From: Elusimicrobiota bacterium
GTDB lineage: Bacteria > Elusimicrobiota > Elusimicrobia > F11
Reading direction: 5' to 3'
NCBI GenBank assembly: GCA_022072025.1
Contig: JAJVIP010000009.1
Span: forward strand, 124,001-188,000
Length of the DNA: 64,000 nucleotides
In this document: positions 30,984-39,161 of the stretch, in pieces
Layout of the letters: every line of letters starts with the position of its first letter
How positions within the stretch are numbered: position 1 is the first letter of the stretch
Program-made: the position numbers and the translations under genes
The notes under the pieces: generated by a model
What the model was told of the DNA's origin: nothing
What the model saw: the letters and a program-made list of their open reading frames with translations, nothing else
The model's database searches: none

Positions 30984-32834
30984 ATGACAGATAAAAACAA
31001 AGAAAAAAAATGGAAGTGGGTTCCGGCGGTCATTCTGTTGACGTTCATGGGCCTATGCCTCTCGTCGCTCCGTTTTGAATCCTCATCTTCTCAGTTCAAT
31101 ACATCGGATTTCGCGCGATTGCCGGTGTTGCACGGAGGGAGACTCAAACCGCTTGACTCGGTGGCTCGAACCTCTTTGATGATCCTTTCAGGAAAACAAA
31201 CGCTTCGTCATGAAGGGCGTCGTTTGCCTGCCACTCTCTGGCTTATGGAGATGTTGTTTCGGCCTGCGGTGGCCGATGGCATGGCGGTTTTCCAAATCAA
31301 TGACCCCGATGTGTTGGGTCTCATGAAAATCGAGCAAACAAAAAATCGTTTCTATTCCTTTCAAGTCTTGTTGCCTCATCTGGAATCGATTGAGGCTCAG
31401 GCCGCTCAAGCGGAGGAACTTAAACCCGAGGTTCGGTCGCGTTATCAGCGCGCGGTTGTGAATTTAAACAATCAAATGACGCTCTATCAGCGGATTCAAA
31501 ATTCACTTCAAGTCAGTGGAGAAGATCATTTGTTGGAAAGTTTGCAGCATTTTGAAACCGTGCTCATTCCTATGATTGAGGCCCATCTTAAACAACCCAA
31601 GATGAATCCTGAAGAGATGAGAGTCCTAGCAGAACACTTAAGGCGCTATCAATTTGTGGACCGAGTCGCGAATTTTTATCCGATTCCCAGCCGAATCGAA
31701 CAAAGGGGGACCGATGGTTGGGTGAGCATGGGGCGGGGGGTCATGGACCGGCGTCTGATGGCCACGTTTCATCCGGCGGTCCTGTCATATTCCGCCATGG
31801 CAGACGCTGCGCGGGCCCAAGAGGCGGGGGTGTTTAACCGCTCGCTGGCGCGGTATCAAGATTGGCTTGAGAAATCAGCTCCGGAACTAAGGTCCAAAAT
31901 GAACCATGAACTTCTTTTTAACAATTCACAGCCTTTCTATTTGTGTTTGCTCATGTACGCGACGGTTTTTTTGTTGACCTTTCTTTCTTGGCTGCTCTGG
32001 CCTCAAACCTTAAACCGGGCGGCCTTTTGGCTTTTGTTGTTTTCGTTGGGAGTTCATACGGTGGGTTTGGTGTCGCGCATGATGCTTCAGGGGCGGCCCC
32101 CGGTCACGAACCTATATTCTTCCGCGGTGTTTGTGGGATGGATGGCGGTTCTGTTGGGCGCGGGATTGGAATGGTATTTCCGCAAAGGCATTGGAAGCGC
32201 GGTTTCTTCGGTTATTGGTTTTGTCACGTTGATTATCGCGCACCACTTGGCGGCTCAAGGCGATACGTTGGAGATGATGCGCGCGGTCTTAGACTCCAAC
32301 TTTTGGTTGGCGACTCATGTGGTGGCGATCACGGTGGGTTACAGTTCCACGTTTTTGTCCGGAGCCTTGGCCATTCTTTATATTTTGCGGGAGCGGTTTG
32401 ATCCAAGGTGGAATCAATCGGCGGCGTTGACCCTTGAAAAAATGGTCTATGGCGTGGTTTGTTTTAATGTGTTTTTTAGTTTTGTGGGAACGGTTCTGGG
32501 CGGCATTTGGGCTGATCAATCTTGGGGGCGGTTCTGGGGGTGGGACCCCAAAGAAAACGGGGCGCTCATGATTGTGCTTTGGAACGCCGCTATTCTCCAC
32601 GCCCGGTGGGGCGGTTTTGCCAAACAGCGCGGTATTATGGCTTTGGCGATTTTGGGAAATGTGGTGACCGCCTTGTCTTGGTTCGGCGTCAACATGTTGG
32701 GCATTGGCCTCCACTCGTATGGGTTTATGGAGAAAGCTTTCTGGTGGATTTTGGTCTTTTCACTGAGCCAATTTGCTTTGGTGGCGCTGGCCTATTGGCC
32801 AAAACAAGGAATCGTTAGAAAAACAAAGATGTAA
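30984..32834 (+). CDS. ccsA: CcsA/ResC cytochrome c biogenesis protein with large N-domain
   Basis: A 616-residue membrane protein. The first ~310 residues hold one helix and a periplasmic domain (P-V-L-H-G-G-R-L-K-P-L-D-S-V-A-R-T is a recurring feature of long CcsA/ResC proteins in diderms); the rest is the multi-helix CcsA core. The WWD haem-handling motif is present as W-G-R-F-W-G-W-D-P-K-E, with conserved His in the neighbouring helices (A-T-H-V-V-A-I, H-S-Y-G-F). It partners with ResB upstream. A GTG at 30942 lies inside the family A repeat and is rejected. The gene end overlaps the DUF2063 gene on the opposite strand by 20 bases. Confidence 0.9.
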   Translation: MTDKNKEKKWKWVPAVILLTFMGLCLSSLRFESSSSQFNTSDFARLPVLHGGRLKPLDSVARTSLMILSGKQTLRHEGRRLPATLWLMEMLFRPAVADGMAVFQINDPDVLGLMKIEQTKNRFYSFQVLLPHLESIEAQAAQAEELKPEVRSRYQRAVVNLNNQMTLYQRIQNSLQVSGEDHLLESLQHFETVLIPMIEAHLKQPKMNPEEMRVLAEHLRRYQFVDRVANFYPIPSRIEQRGTDGWVSMGRGVMDRRLMATFHPAVLSYSAMADAARAQEAGVFNRSLARYQDWLEKSAPELRSKMNHELLFNNSQPFYLCLLMYATVFLLTFLSWLLWPQTLNRAAFWLLLFSLGVHTVGLVSRMMLQGRPPVTNLYSSAVFVGWMAVLLGAGLEWYFRKGIGSAVSSVIGFVTLIIAHHLAAQGDTLEMMRAVLDSNFWLATHVVAITVGYSSTFLSGALAILYILRERFDPRWNQSAALTLEKMVYGVVCFNVFFSFVGTVLGGIWADQSWGRFWGWDPKENGALMIVLWNAAILHARWGGFAKQRGIMALAILGNVVTALSWFGVNMLGIGLHSYGFMEKAFWWILVFSLSQFALVALAYWPKQGIVRKTKM

Positions 32835-33816
32835 TGACTCCGTTTTCGGACCATTCCTGAAACCATGCGTTGATATCGGATTCCCTGAGGCGTTCTTTCT
32901 GTTTTCTCAATAACCCGAATAATTCAGTTAAACGGCCATTACCGTCTATCAACCGTGAATATTTTAGTGCCGTCATCCCGGCATTCTTTCTGGCCGGGAT
33001 CCAGGTTTTTACTGACGGGAAAACCTGGGCCCCGGCCAAAAGATCGCCGGGGCGACGATTTAACTGAATCATTCCGGATAATATATCCAAGGCTTTTCCA
33101 AGCGGTCGCCCCGAATGAAGAAGCGATAAAAAAGAAAATTGAATGCGCGAGAGTCGACTGATGCGGACCTGTTTGTCGGGCAGGCGGTAGATGACCACGT
33201 GGCTTGTTCCTCTTCTGATTTTCTTGATTTGTTGTCGATTGATTTTTCCATCCCGCCGCCAAAGATCATCCACCGGCCAGGAGAGTTTCAGGAGTTTTAC
33301 TGAGGGATCAAACCTTAATTTTAGTTGAGGCCATTTTTGTTTGGGAATTTTATTGAGCAAAGAAGTATTTAAGGGGGGAGTGTCGTCCGCGAAAAAGGAT
33401 TGATGCGCGGCCCATTCCACCTTGGCCAATTCAGCCACAAAAGGGAATTTTTTGTTCAAAGGAGTTTGGGAGAGAAAGTGGGAAAATTTGTGGCCCACAT
33501 CATCGATACTTTTAAAGGTCGATGGATAACAGATGAGATATTTTCGCGCCCAATCATTGAATGGTCTGGTCCCCACGATATTTTTGACGGAACTATAGTT
33601 GGCCTCCAAGGCGTCGACGATTCTCGCGAAGTAAGCGTTTCCGTAAATGGACAAGCGGGTTTCACGGTTGACCGTCGGTGTTTCTCCAATGACTTGAAGG
33701 CAATGTTGAAGCGGATGCTGTTGTTTGAGAGCGGCGGTGACCCCGCGCGGATGGGTGAGCACCCATCTCATCCATTTCTGCAGGTCAGACAAGGGCGGAT
33801 GGCTGGTGGCGGGCAT
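32815..33816 (-). CDS. DUF2063 (BufC/HvfC-like) partner of the MNIO enzyme, with in-frame repeat
   Basis: A 333-residue protein. The N-terminal DUF2063 domain (about 8-110) begins L-S-D-L-Q-K-W-M-R-W-V-L and has N-R-E-T-R-L-S-I-Y-G-N-A-Y-F-A-R, the family's N-x-x-x-x-x-L-x-x-x-Y-P core; a second alpha/beta domain (about 120-250) follows. In bufferin/HvfABC operons this protein assists the MNIO enzyme, probably by binding the precursor peptide. Its start overlaps the end of the MNIO gene by 32 bases. Residues 254-282 are encoded exactly by a family A repeat (32971-33057), placed between the P-L-G-K-A-L helix and the last W-F-Q-E-W helix of the domain. The frame stays open, so the protein is probably made with an extra loop; impaired function cannot be excluded. 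Confidence 0.85.
   Translation of the reverse strand: MPATSHPPLSDLQKWMRWVLTHPRGVTAALKQQHPLQHCLQVIGETPTVNRETRLSIYGNAYFARIVDALEANYSSVKNIVGTRPFNDWARKYLICYPSTFKSIDDVGHKFSHFLSQTPLNKKFPFVAELAKVEWAAHQSFFADDTPPLNTSLLNKIPKQKWPQLKLRFDPSVKLLKLSWPVDDLWRRDGKINRQQIKKIRRGTSHVVIYRLPDKQVRISRLSRIQFSFLSLLHSGRPLGKALDILSGMIQLNRRPGDLLAGAQVFPSVKTWIPARKNAGMTALKYSRLIDGNGRLTELFGLLRKQKERLRESDINAWFQEWSENGVITSLFF
32971..33057. repeat. Family A repeat lying in frame inside the DUF2063 gene
   Basis: Ends CGTCATCCCGGC (32971-32982) and GCCGGGGCGACG (33046-33057); inner arms GGCCGGGATCCAGGTTTT and AAAACCTGGGCCCCGGCC. The unit is 87 bp, exactly 29 codons, and its first base is the first base of codon 254 of the minus-strand gene. 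The encoded peptide starts R-R-P-G-D-L-L-A-G-A-Q and ends A-G-M-T. Confidence 0.88.
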
Positions 33817-34636
33817 CGGTGAGAATCTTTCTTTGAATTTTTTCGGCGTGTTTGGCTTCTTTCCAGAGGCGTTCGAAGGGAGGAATATTGTCATCCCATT
33901 CAATGAGCGTCGGAACGCCCCCAAAACGGGCCACCGCTTTCTCATAAAGCCTCCATACGGGATTTGACACGGGATGGTCATGCGTGTCGATCAAGTGCGT
34001 TCCTTGGTCTGAATAACCGGCCAGGTGGAATTGGGCCACGCGGTTTTTTGGCACGCCATTAATGAAGTCTTCGCCTTTAAAATTGTGGTTCACGGCGCTG
34101 ACATGAATGTTGTTCACGTCCAACAAGATCAAGCAGTCCGCGCGCGTGGAGACTTCTGTCAGACATTCCCATTCCGTCATTTCAGAATGGGCGTAGGTCA
34201 CATAGCTGGACACATTTTCCAAAAGAATTTTCCGACCCAAAAAATCTTGAACTTGTTGGATTCGCTCGACCAAGTGATGGATGGTTTCTTGTGTGTAAGG
34301 AAGAGGCAACAAGTCGTGGAGGTTATGGTTTTCAACACCTGTCCAGCAGAGATGATCGGATATCCACAGGGGGTCAATGCGGCTGGCCAGGTTTTTTAAT
34401 TTTTTCAAATAGGATTTATCAATCGGATCTTTTGATCCAATGGAAAGCGACACGCCGTGCATGACGAGCGGGTAATCCCGGCGAAGGTCTTCGAGGATTT
34501 TTATCCCCCGACCTCCGGAACCCGCCGAGGTGCCCATATAGTTCTCAGATATGACCTCGAACCAGGGCACCTTCGGCCGGCGCTCCAAAATGTGGGGGTA
34601 ATGAACGGCCCGAAGGCCCAGTCCCACACCCAGCAT
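33785..34636 (-). CDS. DUF692 multinuclear non-haem iron oxidase (MNIO; BufB/HvfB-like)
   Basis: A 283-residue TIM-barrel enzyme of the DUF692/MNIO family, which uses two or three iron ions to oxidatively modify cysteines (and other residues) in ribosomal peptides. Metal-ligand motifs appear in order: H-G-V-S-L-S-I-G (H60), S-D-H-L-C-W (D94, H95), L-E-N-V-S-S-Y (E140), L-L-D-V-N-N-I-H-V-S (D173, N176, H178), N-H (H184), F-H-L-A-G-Y (H204), D-T-H-D-H-P-V (D217, H219) and I-E-W-D-D-N (E246). Length is standard. It starts 12 bases after the Cys-rich precursor gene and overlaps the DUF2063 gene, giving the order precursor-enzyme-partner. The neighbouring Cys-rich peptide is the obvious substrate. 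Confidence 0.93.
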   Translation of the reverse strand: MLGVGLGLRAVHYPHILERRPKVPWFEVISENYMGTSAGSGGRGIKILEDLRRDYPLVMHGVSLSIGSKDPIDKSYLKKLKNLASRIDPLWISDHLCWTGVENHNLHDLLPLPYTQETIHHLVERIQQVQDFLGRKILLENVSSYVTYAHSEMTEWECLTEVSTRADCLILLDVNNIHVSAVNHNFKGEDFINGVPKNRVAQFHLAGYSDQGTHLIDTHDHPVSNPVWRLYEKAVARFGGVPTLIEWDDNIPPFERLWKEAKHAEKIQRKILTDARHQPSALV

Positions 34637-34648
34637 GGCGAGCCTGTC

Positions 34649-34960
34649 CTACATGTTACATCCGCCTTGGCCTTTGCATTCATTGTGGCCTTTACAGGCA
34701 TGTTTATCTGTCTTGCATCCGCCTTTTCCTTTGCACTCGTTCATGCCTTTGCAGCCATGGTGCTCTTTTTTCATTTCTTTGGTTTGTTGTTTCTCTTTTT
34801 TCTGGGCGCGTTTCATTTTTTTCTTTTCGGCCCGTGTTTCAACTTTTTGTTTGGGGGCTTCTGTGGTGCTGGGTTCCTCGGCGCGGAGCGGGGTGTTGAC
34901 GAAGGTCAGCCCCATCAAGCCTGCCATGGCGGCGGTGATCAACTTGTTCATCTTTTTCAT
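34649..34960 (-). CDS. Cys-rich bufferin-like RiPP precursor
   Basis: A 103-residue exported peptide. Residues 1-27 are a Sec signal (M-N-K-L-I-T-A-A-M-A-G, cleavage after L-R-A). Residues 28-68 are a very charged Lys/Glu spacer, probably helical. The C-terminus holds two copies of C-K-G-x-N-E-C-K-G-x-G-G-C with cysteines at 70, 76, 82, 89, 95 and 101 (spacing 6-6-7-6-6) and His67, 68, 87 and 92. Position directly before an MNIO and a DUF2063 gene marks it as a modified, metal-binding peptide of the bufferin/HvfA kind, exported to the periplasm; copper is the known ligand for bufferins. AAGAGGAG precedes ATG 34960. A longer frame from 35017 has no ribosome-binding site and would hide the signal peptide. 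Confidence 0.85.
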   Translation of the reverse strand: MKKMNKLITAAMAGLMGLTFVNTPLRAEEPSTTEAPKQKVETRAEKKKMKRAQKKEKQQTKEMKKEHHGCKGMNECKGKGGCKTDKHACKGHNECKGQGGCNM

Positions 34961-35091
34961 TCTTATCTCCTCTTTGGTATTCAGCGACAAGGTGTTTTCG
35001 GCCTTGGCACTTTTCAACCATTCTTGTTGTTAACTCAGTCATGATACTCAAAGTGGGTGGTGCCGAAAATATTTAAACAGAAGGGGACGTC

Positions 35092-35817
35092 ATGATTGAA
35101 ATTAAAAAGTCGTCGGACCGTTTCGAAACCAAAATTGCCTGGCTGGATTCCTACCATAGTTTTAGTTTTGGCGGGCATTTCGATCCCCAAAATACCCACC
35201 ATGGGCTTCTTTTGGTGAGCAATGACGATATTATTCGTCCCGGCACGGGGTTTATGACCCATCCCCACCGTGATATGGAAATTGTCACCTGGGTTCTCTC
35301 TGGAGAGTTGGAGCACAAAGATTCAGTGGGGAACAAGGGGATCATTTATCCCGGCCTCGCTCAGCGGATGAGCGCGGGACGCGGCATTTGGCATTCCGAG
35401 ATGAATCCAAGCCAAAAACAAGAAGTTCGCTTGGTTCAAATGTGGGTGTGGCCCGACAAAGAATCCATTGATCCCAGTTATGAACAAATGGACATCAACA
35501 GAGAACTCGACAAGGGGGGCCTTGTGCCCATCGCGTCAGGCCGTGGTCATCACGCGGCCATTTCGATTCGTCAAAAAGGGGCGGTTCTTTGGGGCGGGCG
35601 GCTCAAACCCGCAGAAATGGTAAAAATCCCTGACGCTCCCTTCGTGCATCTCTATGTGGCGAAAGGAGCGGTGACTTTGGAAGGGGCCGGCGATCTATTG
35701 GAGGGAGAAGCCGCGCGCCTCGTTTCCGCCAGGTCTCCTCAATTGACGTCAGACCCCATCACCGGCGCTGAGCTGCTGATCTGGGAAATGGCGGGTCAAC
35801 TGAAGAAATTTGATTAA
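35092..35817 (+). CDS. Pirin-family protein
   Basis: A 241-residue bicupin. The N-terminal cupin has the pirin metal site and signature F-M-T-H-P-H-R-D-M-E-I-V-T-W, then S-A-G-R-G-I-W-H-S-E-M-N; the second cupin is degenerate. Pirins (YhhW, YhaK) bind iron or other metals, and some have quercetinase activity or act as redox sensors; the substrate here is unknown. It diverges from the Cys-rich precursor operon with about 130 bases between the two starts. GAAGGGG lies before ATG 35092. Confidence 0.9.
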   Translation: MIEIKKSSDRFETKIAWLDSYHSFSFGGHFDPQNTHHGLLLVSNDDIIRPGTGFMTHPHRDMEIVTWVLSGELEHKDSVGNKGIIYPGLAQRMSAGRGIWHSEMNPSQKQEVRLVQMWVWPDKESIDPSYEQMDINRELDKGGLVPIASGRGHHAAISIRQKGAVLWGGRLKPAEMVKIPDAPFVHLYVAKGAVTLEGAGDLLEGEAARLVSARSPQLTSDPITGAELLIWEMAGQLKKFD

Positions 35818-35851
35818 TAATTAGCCGGAATCGTTCAAATGATTCAGGGAA

Positions 35852-35885
35852 TTGTCACTCCCGCGAAAGCGGGGAGGACGACAAT
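35852..35885. repeat. REP-like hairpin after the pirin gene
   Basis: TTGTC (35852-35856) and GACAA (35880-35884) enclose CTCCCGC (35858-35864), loop GAAA, and GCGGGGAG (35869-35876). It resembles the left ends of the dispersed family A/B repeats and lacks a T tract, so it is more likely a REP-like element than a terminator. Confidence 0.5.
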
Positions 35886-35954
35886 GAAGTTTTCCGGGGA
35901 TAAGACTCCCTCTTTCCTCTTCCGACGATGGTGTGCTATTCTCCGGCCCCCACC

Positions 35955-36602
35955 ATGAATTTTATAAACAGACTTGAGAGATCCATCGGATGGATGGCGG
36001 TCGGCCATCTTCCAATCTATATCGTTACCGCGCAGGCCCTCCTTTATGTGTGGAGCATGATGAACCCTGAATCGTCCTCTCTGTTGCTTATGGATCCTTT
36101 GGCTGTTCAAGAAGGGGAATATTGGCGGCTTTTGACCTTCCTATTTATTGTGCCTTTCCAGAATGTGATCTTCACCTTCTTTTATCTCTACTTTCAATAC
36201 CTTTGCGGCGTGGCGTTGGAAGAAGAGTGGGGCAGTTTCCCTCTAACCCTGTTTTACCTGATTGGCGCCTTGGGGGCGCTGGCGGGATCTTTGTTGGTGG
36301 GGGGAAATACCAATGGCGCTTTTTATTTTAATGAAACCATCTTCCTGGCCTTCGCGGCGCTTTTCCCCAACTTCTCATTGCTGCTCTTTTTTGTCCTTCC
36401 GATCAAAATTAAATGGATCGCTTGGTTTACCTGGGCCCGCATCTTGTGGGGGCTTTACGAAGTTCCCATTTTGTGGAAATGGGCCATCCTGATTTCTCTC
36501 GCCAATTATTTCCTTTTCTTTTCAAAAGCTCATTTTGATCAGGTTCGGAATAGGATTCGAATTTACCGGCACCGGAAACGGCTAAAAGATTTTGAGTCCT
36601 AA
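35955..36602 (+). CDS. Rhomboid-like membrane protein, probably not a protease
   Basis: A 215-residue protein with six hydrophobic segments laid out as in rhomboids (P-I-Y-I-V-T-A-Q-A-L-L-Y, E-Y-W-R-L-L-T-F-L-F, then F-Y-L-I-G-A-L-G-A-L-A-G). The catalytic G-x-S-G is not found: the equivalent segment is N-E-T-I-F-L-A-F-A-A-L-F-P-N. The loop E-x-W-R-x-x-T is conserved. It is therefore probably an inactive rhomboid-like protein binding membrane clients. Start ATG 35955 gives a normal N-terminus; 35928 is also open. The stop precedes mutS by one base. Confidence 0.75.
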   Translation: MNFINRLERSIGWMAVGHLPIYIVTAQALLYVWSMMNPESSSLLLMDPLAVQEGEYWRLLTFLFIVPFQNVIFTFFYLYFQYLCGVALEEEWGSFPLTLFYLIGALGALAGSLLVGGNTNGAFYFNETIFLAFAALFPNFSLLLFFVLPIKIKWIAWFTWARILWGLYEVPILWKWAILISLANYFLFFSKAHFDQVRNRIRIYRHRKRLKDFES

Positions 36603-36603
36603 A

Positions 36604-39159
36604 ATGGAAACCCTCTCCGTCCCTGCCAAGCAAGCCACGCCGCTCATGCAGCAATATTTGAGCGTTAAAGAACGATACCCTGAAGAGATCTTGTTTTTCC
36701 GTTTGGGAGATTTCTACGAGATGTTTTATGAAGATGCGATGCGCGCGGCTCCGCTCTTGGAGGTGGCGCTCACTCAACGCCAATCGGTTCCCATGTGCGG
36801 GATTCCGTACCATGCCATGACCACTTATATTTCCAAACTCATCAAAGCCGGGATCAGCGTGGCCATCGCTGAACAGCTGGAAGACCCCAAAAAAACAAAA
36901 GGGATGGTCAAACGCGATGTGGTTCGGGTTGTCACGCCTGGAACGCTGGTTGAAGATGAACTTTTGCCTTCCAAGGCCAATAATTTTTTGGTGTCGATCG
37001 CGGTGTTGCCTTCGTTAAAAGGGAAACCGTCCAAGTGGGCGTTGGCGGCGGCGGATGTGTCCACCGGGAAATTGTGGGTGGGGGAAGTGGACAATGATCC
37101 GCATTGGAATGAACTCAAATCCCACCTGGCGACGCTTAGCCCAAGTGAAATTCTTTTTTTGGGAGAGGCCCATTCCATTTTGGGTCAACTGAATACGGGT
37201 CGGGCCGTGATCCGTTTGGAGCCACTTCTCCCTTCCTCTCAAAGGGGACAAAAAGTTGAGACGCTTATCGACCAAGTGACAGGCGCCATTCACAGATATT
37301 TGGAAAGAGATCATGCCGATGTGGTGAAAAGCTTGGGAAAACCGCAGGCCCTCCCGATGGTTTCCGGGAATACTTTGTTTCTCGATGAAACGGCGGTTCG
37401 ACATTTGGAATTGGTTCAATCGGCCGATCCAGGAAAAGCGGGGCCCACGCTTATTTCGGTTATCGATCAATGCGTCACTCCTTTGGGCAGTCGACTGATG
37501 CGCTGGTGGCTTCTTCATCCCTCTCGCGATTTGGAAACTGTTCGTTCTCGGCACAATCAGGTCGAAGACGTGCTTGAAAATTCAGTTGCGAGAAGTGAAT
37601 TGCGCTCCACTCTCCAAGGGGTGGCGGATATTGAACGGATATCGGTTCGAACCCAGGCCGGCACCGTTTCTCCAAGAGATTTGGAGGCGCTTCGGCATTC
37701 TCTGGGTCGCCTGCCCAAAGTCAGGGAGATCATTTCGTCCAATGTGTCTCTGGGTGATTTGGCAACAGAGATAACGGTTCCGGAAGACTTGGAGCGTGTG
37801 CTCCACCAACAATTGTCAGACACTCCTCCCGCCAAGTTGATTGACGGAGGCGTTATACGAGAAGGCGTGAGCGGTGAGCTTGATGATTTGCGCGCTTTGC
37901 GTCGCAGCGGAAAGAAATGGATTGCAGAAATGGAAGCCGCCGAAAGAGAAAAAACCGGTATCGGTTCACTCAAGGTTGGGTACAACGATGTGTTTGGTTA
38001 CTACATTGAGGTATCGAAAACCAATATTTCCAAGGTGCCCCTGGATTGGATCCGGAAACAAACGTTGGCCAATGGGGAACGCTACATCACTCCAGCGCTG
38101 AAAGAACAAGAAGAAAAAATTTTAGGGGCTGAAGAACGAATTCGAGAACTCGAAGCGCGCTTGTATGCCGAACTGATTCATCAGGTGGCGGCATTTGGAC
38201 CGACTTTGGCCAAGGTGGCATCTGGAGTGGCCCACTTGGATGTGATATCGGCTTTGGCGGAAGTGGCGGGGACTCAAGGGTATGTTCGACCCCAACTGGT
38301 GGCCTCCGATGAACTTTCTATTCAGGCCGGTTGGCATCCGGTGATCGCCAAACAAATGGGGCGGGACCGTTTTATTCCGAATGATTTGGATTTGAAATCC
38401 AATGAAAACCGCATCAGCATTATCACCGGTCCCAACATGGCAGGCAAATCCACTTTTTTACGACAAAATGCGCTCATTGTAATTTTGGCGCAAATGGGTT
38501 CGTTTGTTCCCGCCGAGAGCGCGACCATTGGTTTGGTCGACAAAATTTTTACCCGTATTGGCGCGTCGGACCGATTGGCGCAAGGGCAGTCCACGTTTAT
38601 GGTGGAAATGCAAGAGGTGGCCACGCTGATCCAAAATTGCTCCCAACAGAGTTTGCTGATATTGGATGAGGTGGGGCGTGGAACCTCCACTTACGATGGA
38701 GTATCGATCGCATGGGCTGTCATCGAACATTTGTCGAAGTTGGGGCCCCGGACCTTGTTCGCTACCCACTATTTCGAATTGACCCAGTTGGAGGGCCGCC
38801 TCCCTGGTGTGTTTAATGCGCATGCCACCGCCAAGGAATGGACGGGGTCGGATGGGCGGAAGCAAGTGGTGTTCCTTTATCAAATTCTACCGGGACCCGC
38901 GGACCGTTCTTATGGAATTCATGTGGCCGAGATGGCAGGTGTGCCTCAGGTCTGCATTGAAAAGGCGAGAGAAATTTTGAGACACCTGGAATCGGGGGAT
39001 CATCGGCTTTCGCTGGAAAAAGGAAGTCGGGCGGGGACCCAACAATTGGAGCTTTTTGCTGACCACCCCGTGCTTGCTGAGTTGCGGTCTCTTCAGGTAG
39101 AAACCTTGACGCCGCTTGAAGCACTAAACCACTTGGCCCGTTTAAAAGGAGCGCTTTGA
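36604..39159 (+). CDS. mutS: DNA mismatch repair protein MutS
   Basis: An 851-residue mismatch-recognition ATPase. Near the N-terminus the mismatch-binding domain has F-R-L-G-D-F-Y-E-M-F-Y-E-D-A (F-x-E motif), and the C-terminal ATPase has Walker A G-P-N-M-A-G-K-S-T-F, S-T-F-M-V-E-M, Walker B L-L-I-L-D-E-V-G-R-G-T-S-T-Y-D-G and A-T-H-Y-F-E. Full length. It binds mispaired bases and recruits MutL, encoded next. The two genes abut (mutL start two bases after the mutS stop). Confidence 0.98.
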   Translation: METLSVPAKQATPLMQQYLSVKERYPEEILFFRLGDFYEMFYEDAMRAAPLLEVALTQRQSVPMCGIPYHAMTTYISKLIKAGISVAIAEQLEDPKKTKGMVKRDVVRVVTPGTLVEDELLPSKANNFLVSIAVLPSLKGKPSKWALAAADVSTGKLWVGEVDNDPHWNELKSHLATLSPSEILFLGEAHSILGQLNTGRAVIRLEPLLPSSQRGQKVETLIDQVTGAIHRYLERDHADVVKSLGKPQALPMVSGNTLFLDETAVRHLELVQSADPGKAGPTLISVIDQCVTPLGSRLMRWWLLHPSRDLETVRSRHNQVEDVLENSVARSELRSTLQGVADIERISVRTQAGTVSPRDLEALRHSLGRLPKVREIISSNVSLGDLATEITVPEDLERVLHQQLSDTPPAKLIDGGVIREGVSGELDDLRALRRSGKKWIAEMEAAEREKTGIGSLKVGYNDVFGYYIEVSKTNISKVPLDWIRKQTLANGERYITPALKEQEEKILGAEERIRELEARLYAELIHQVAAFGPTLAKVASGVAHLDVISALAEVAGTQGYVRPQLVASDELSIQAGWHPVIAKQMGRDRFIPNDLDLKSNENRISIITGPNMAGKSTFLRQNALIVILAQMGSFVPAESATIGLVDKIFTRIGASDRLAQGQSTFMVEMQEVATLIQNCSQQSLLILDEVGRGTSTYDGVSIAWAVIEHLSKLGPRTLFATHYFELTQLEGRLPGVFNAHATAKEWTGSDGRKQVVFLYQILPGPADRSYGIHVAEMAGVPQVCIEKAREILRHLESGDHRLSLEKGSRAGTQQLELFADHPVLAELRSLQVETLTPLEALNHLARLKGAL

Positions 39160-39161
39160 TT

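Noticed and set aside
26671-33057. Family A/B repeats as a CRISPR array
   Set aside because: Copies are kilobases apart, palindromic and of different length, with no regular spacers and no cas genes.
34457-35044. Long plus-strand open frame opposite the Cys-rich precursor and MNIO genes
   Set aside because: Its sequence is the antisense of the Lys/Cys-rich repeats (Phe/Leu/His-rich, low complexity), without ribosome-binding site or family match; the minus-strand genes have strong family motifs.
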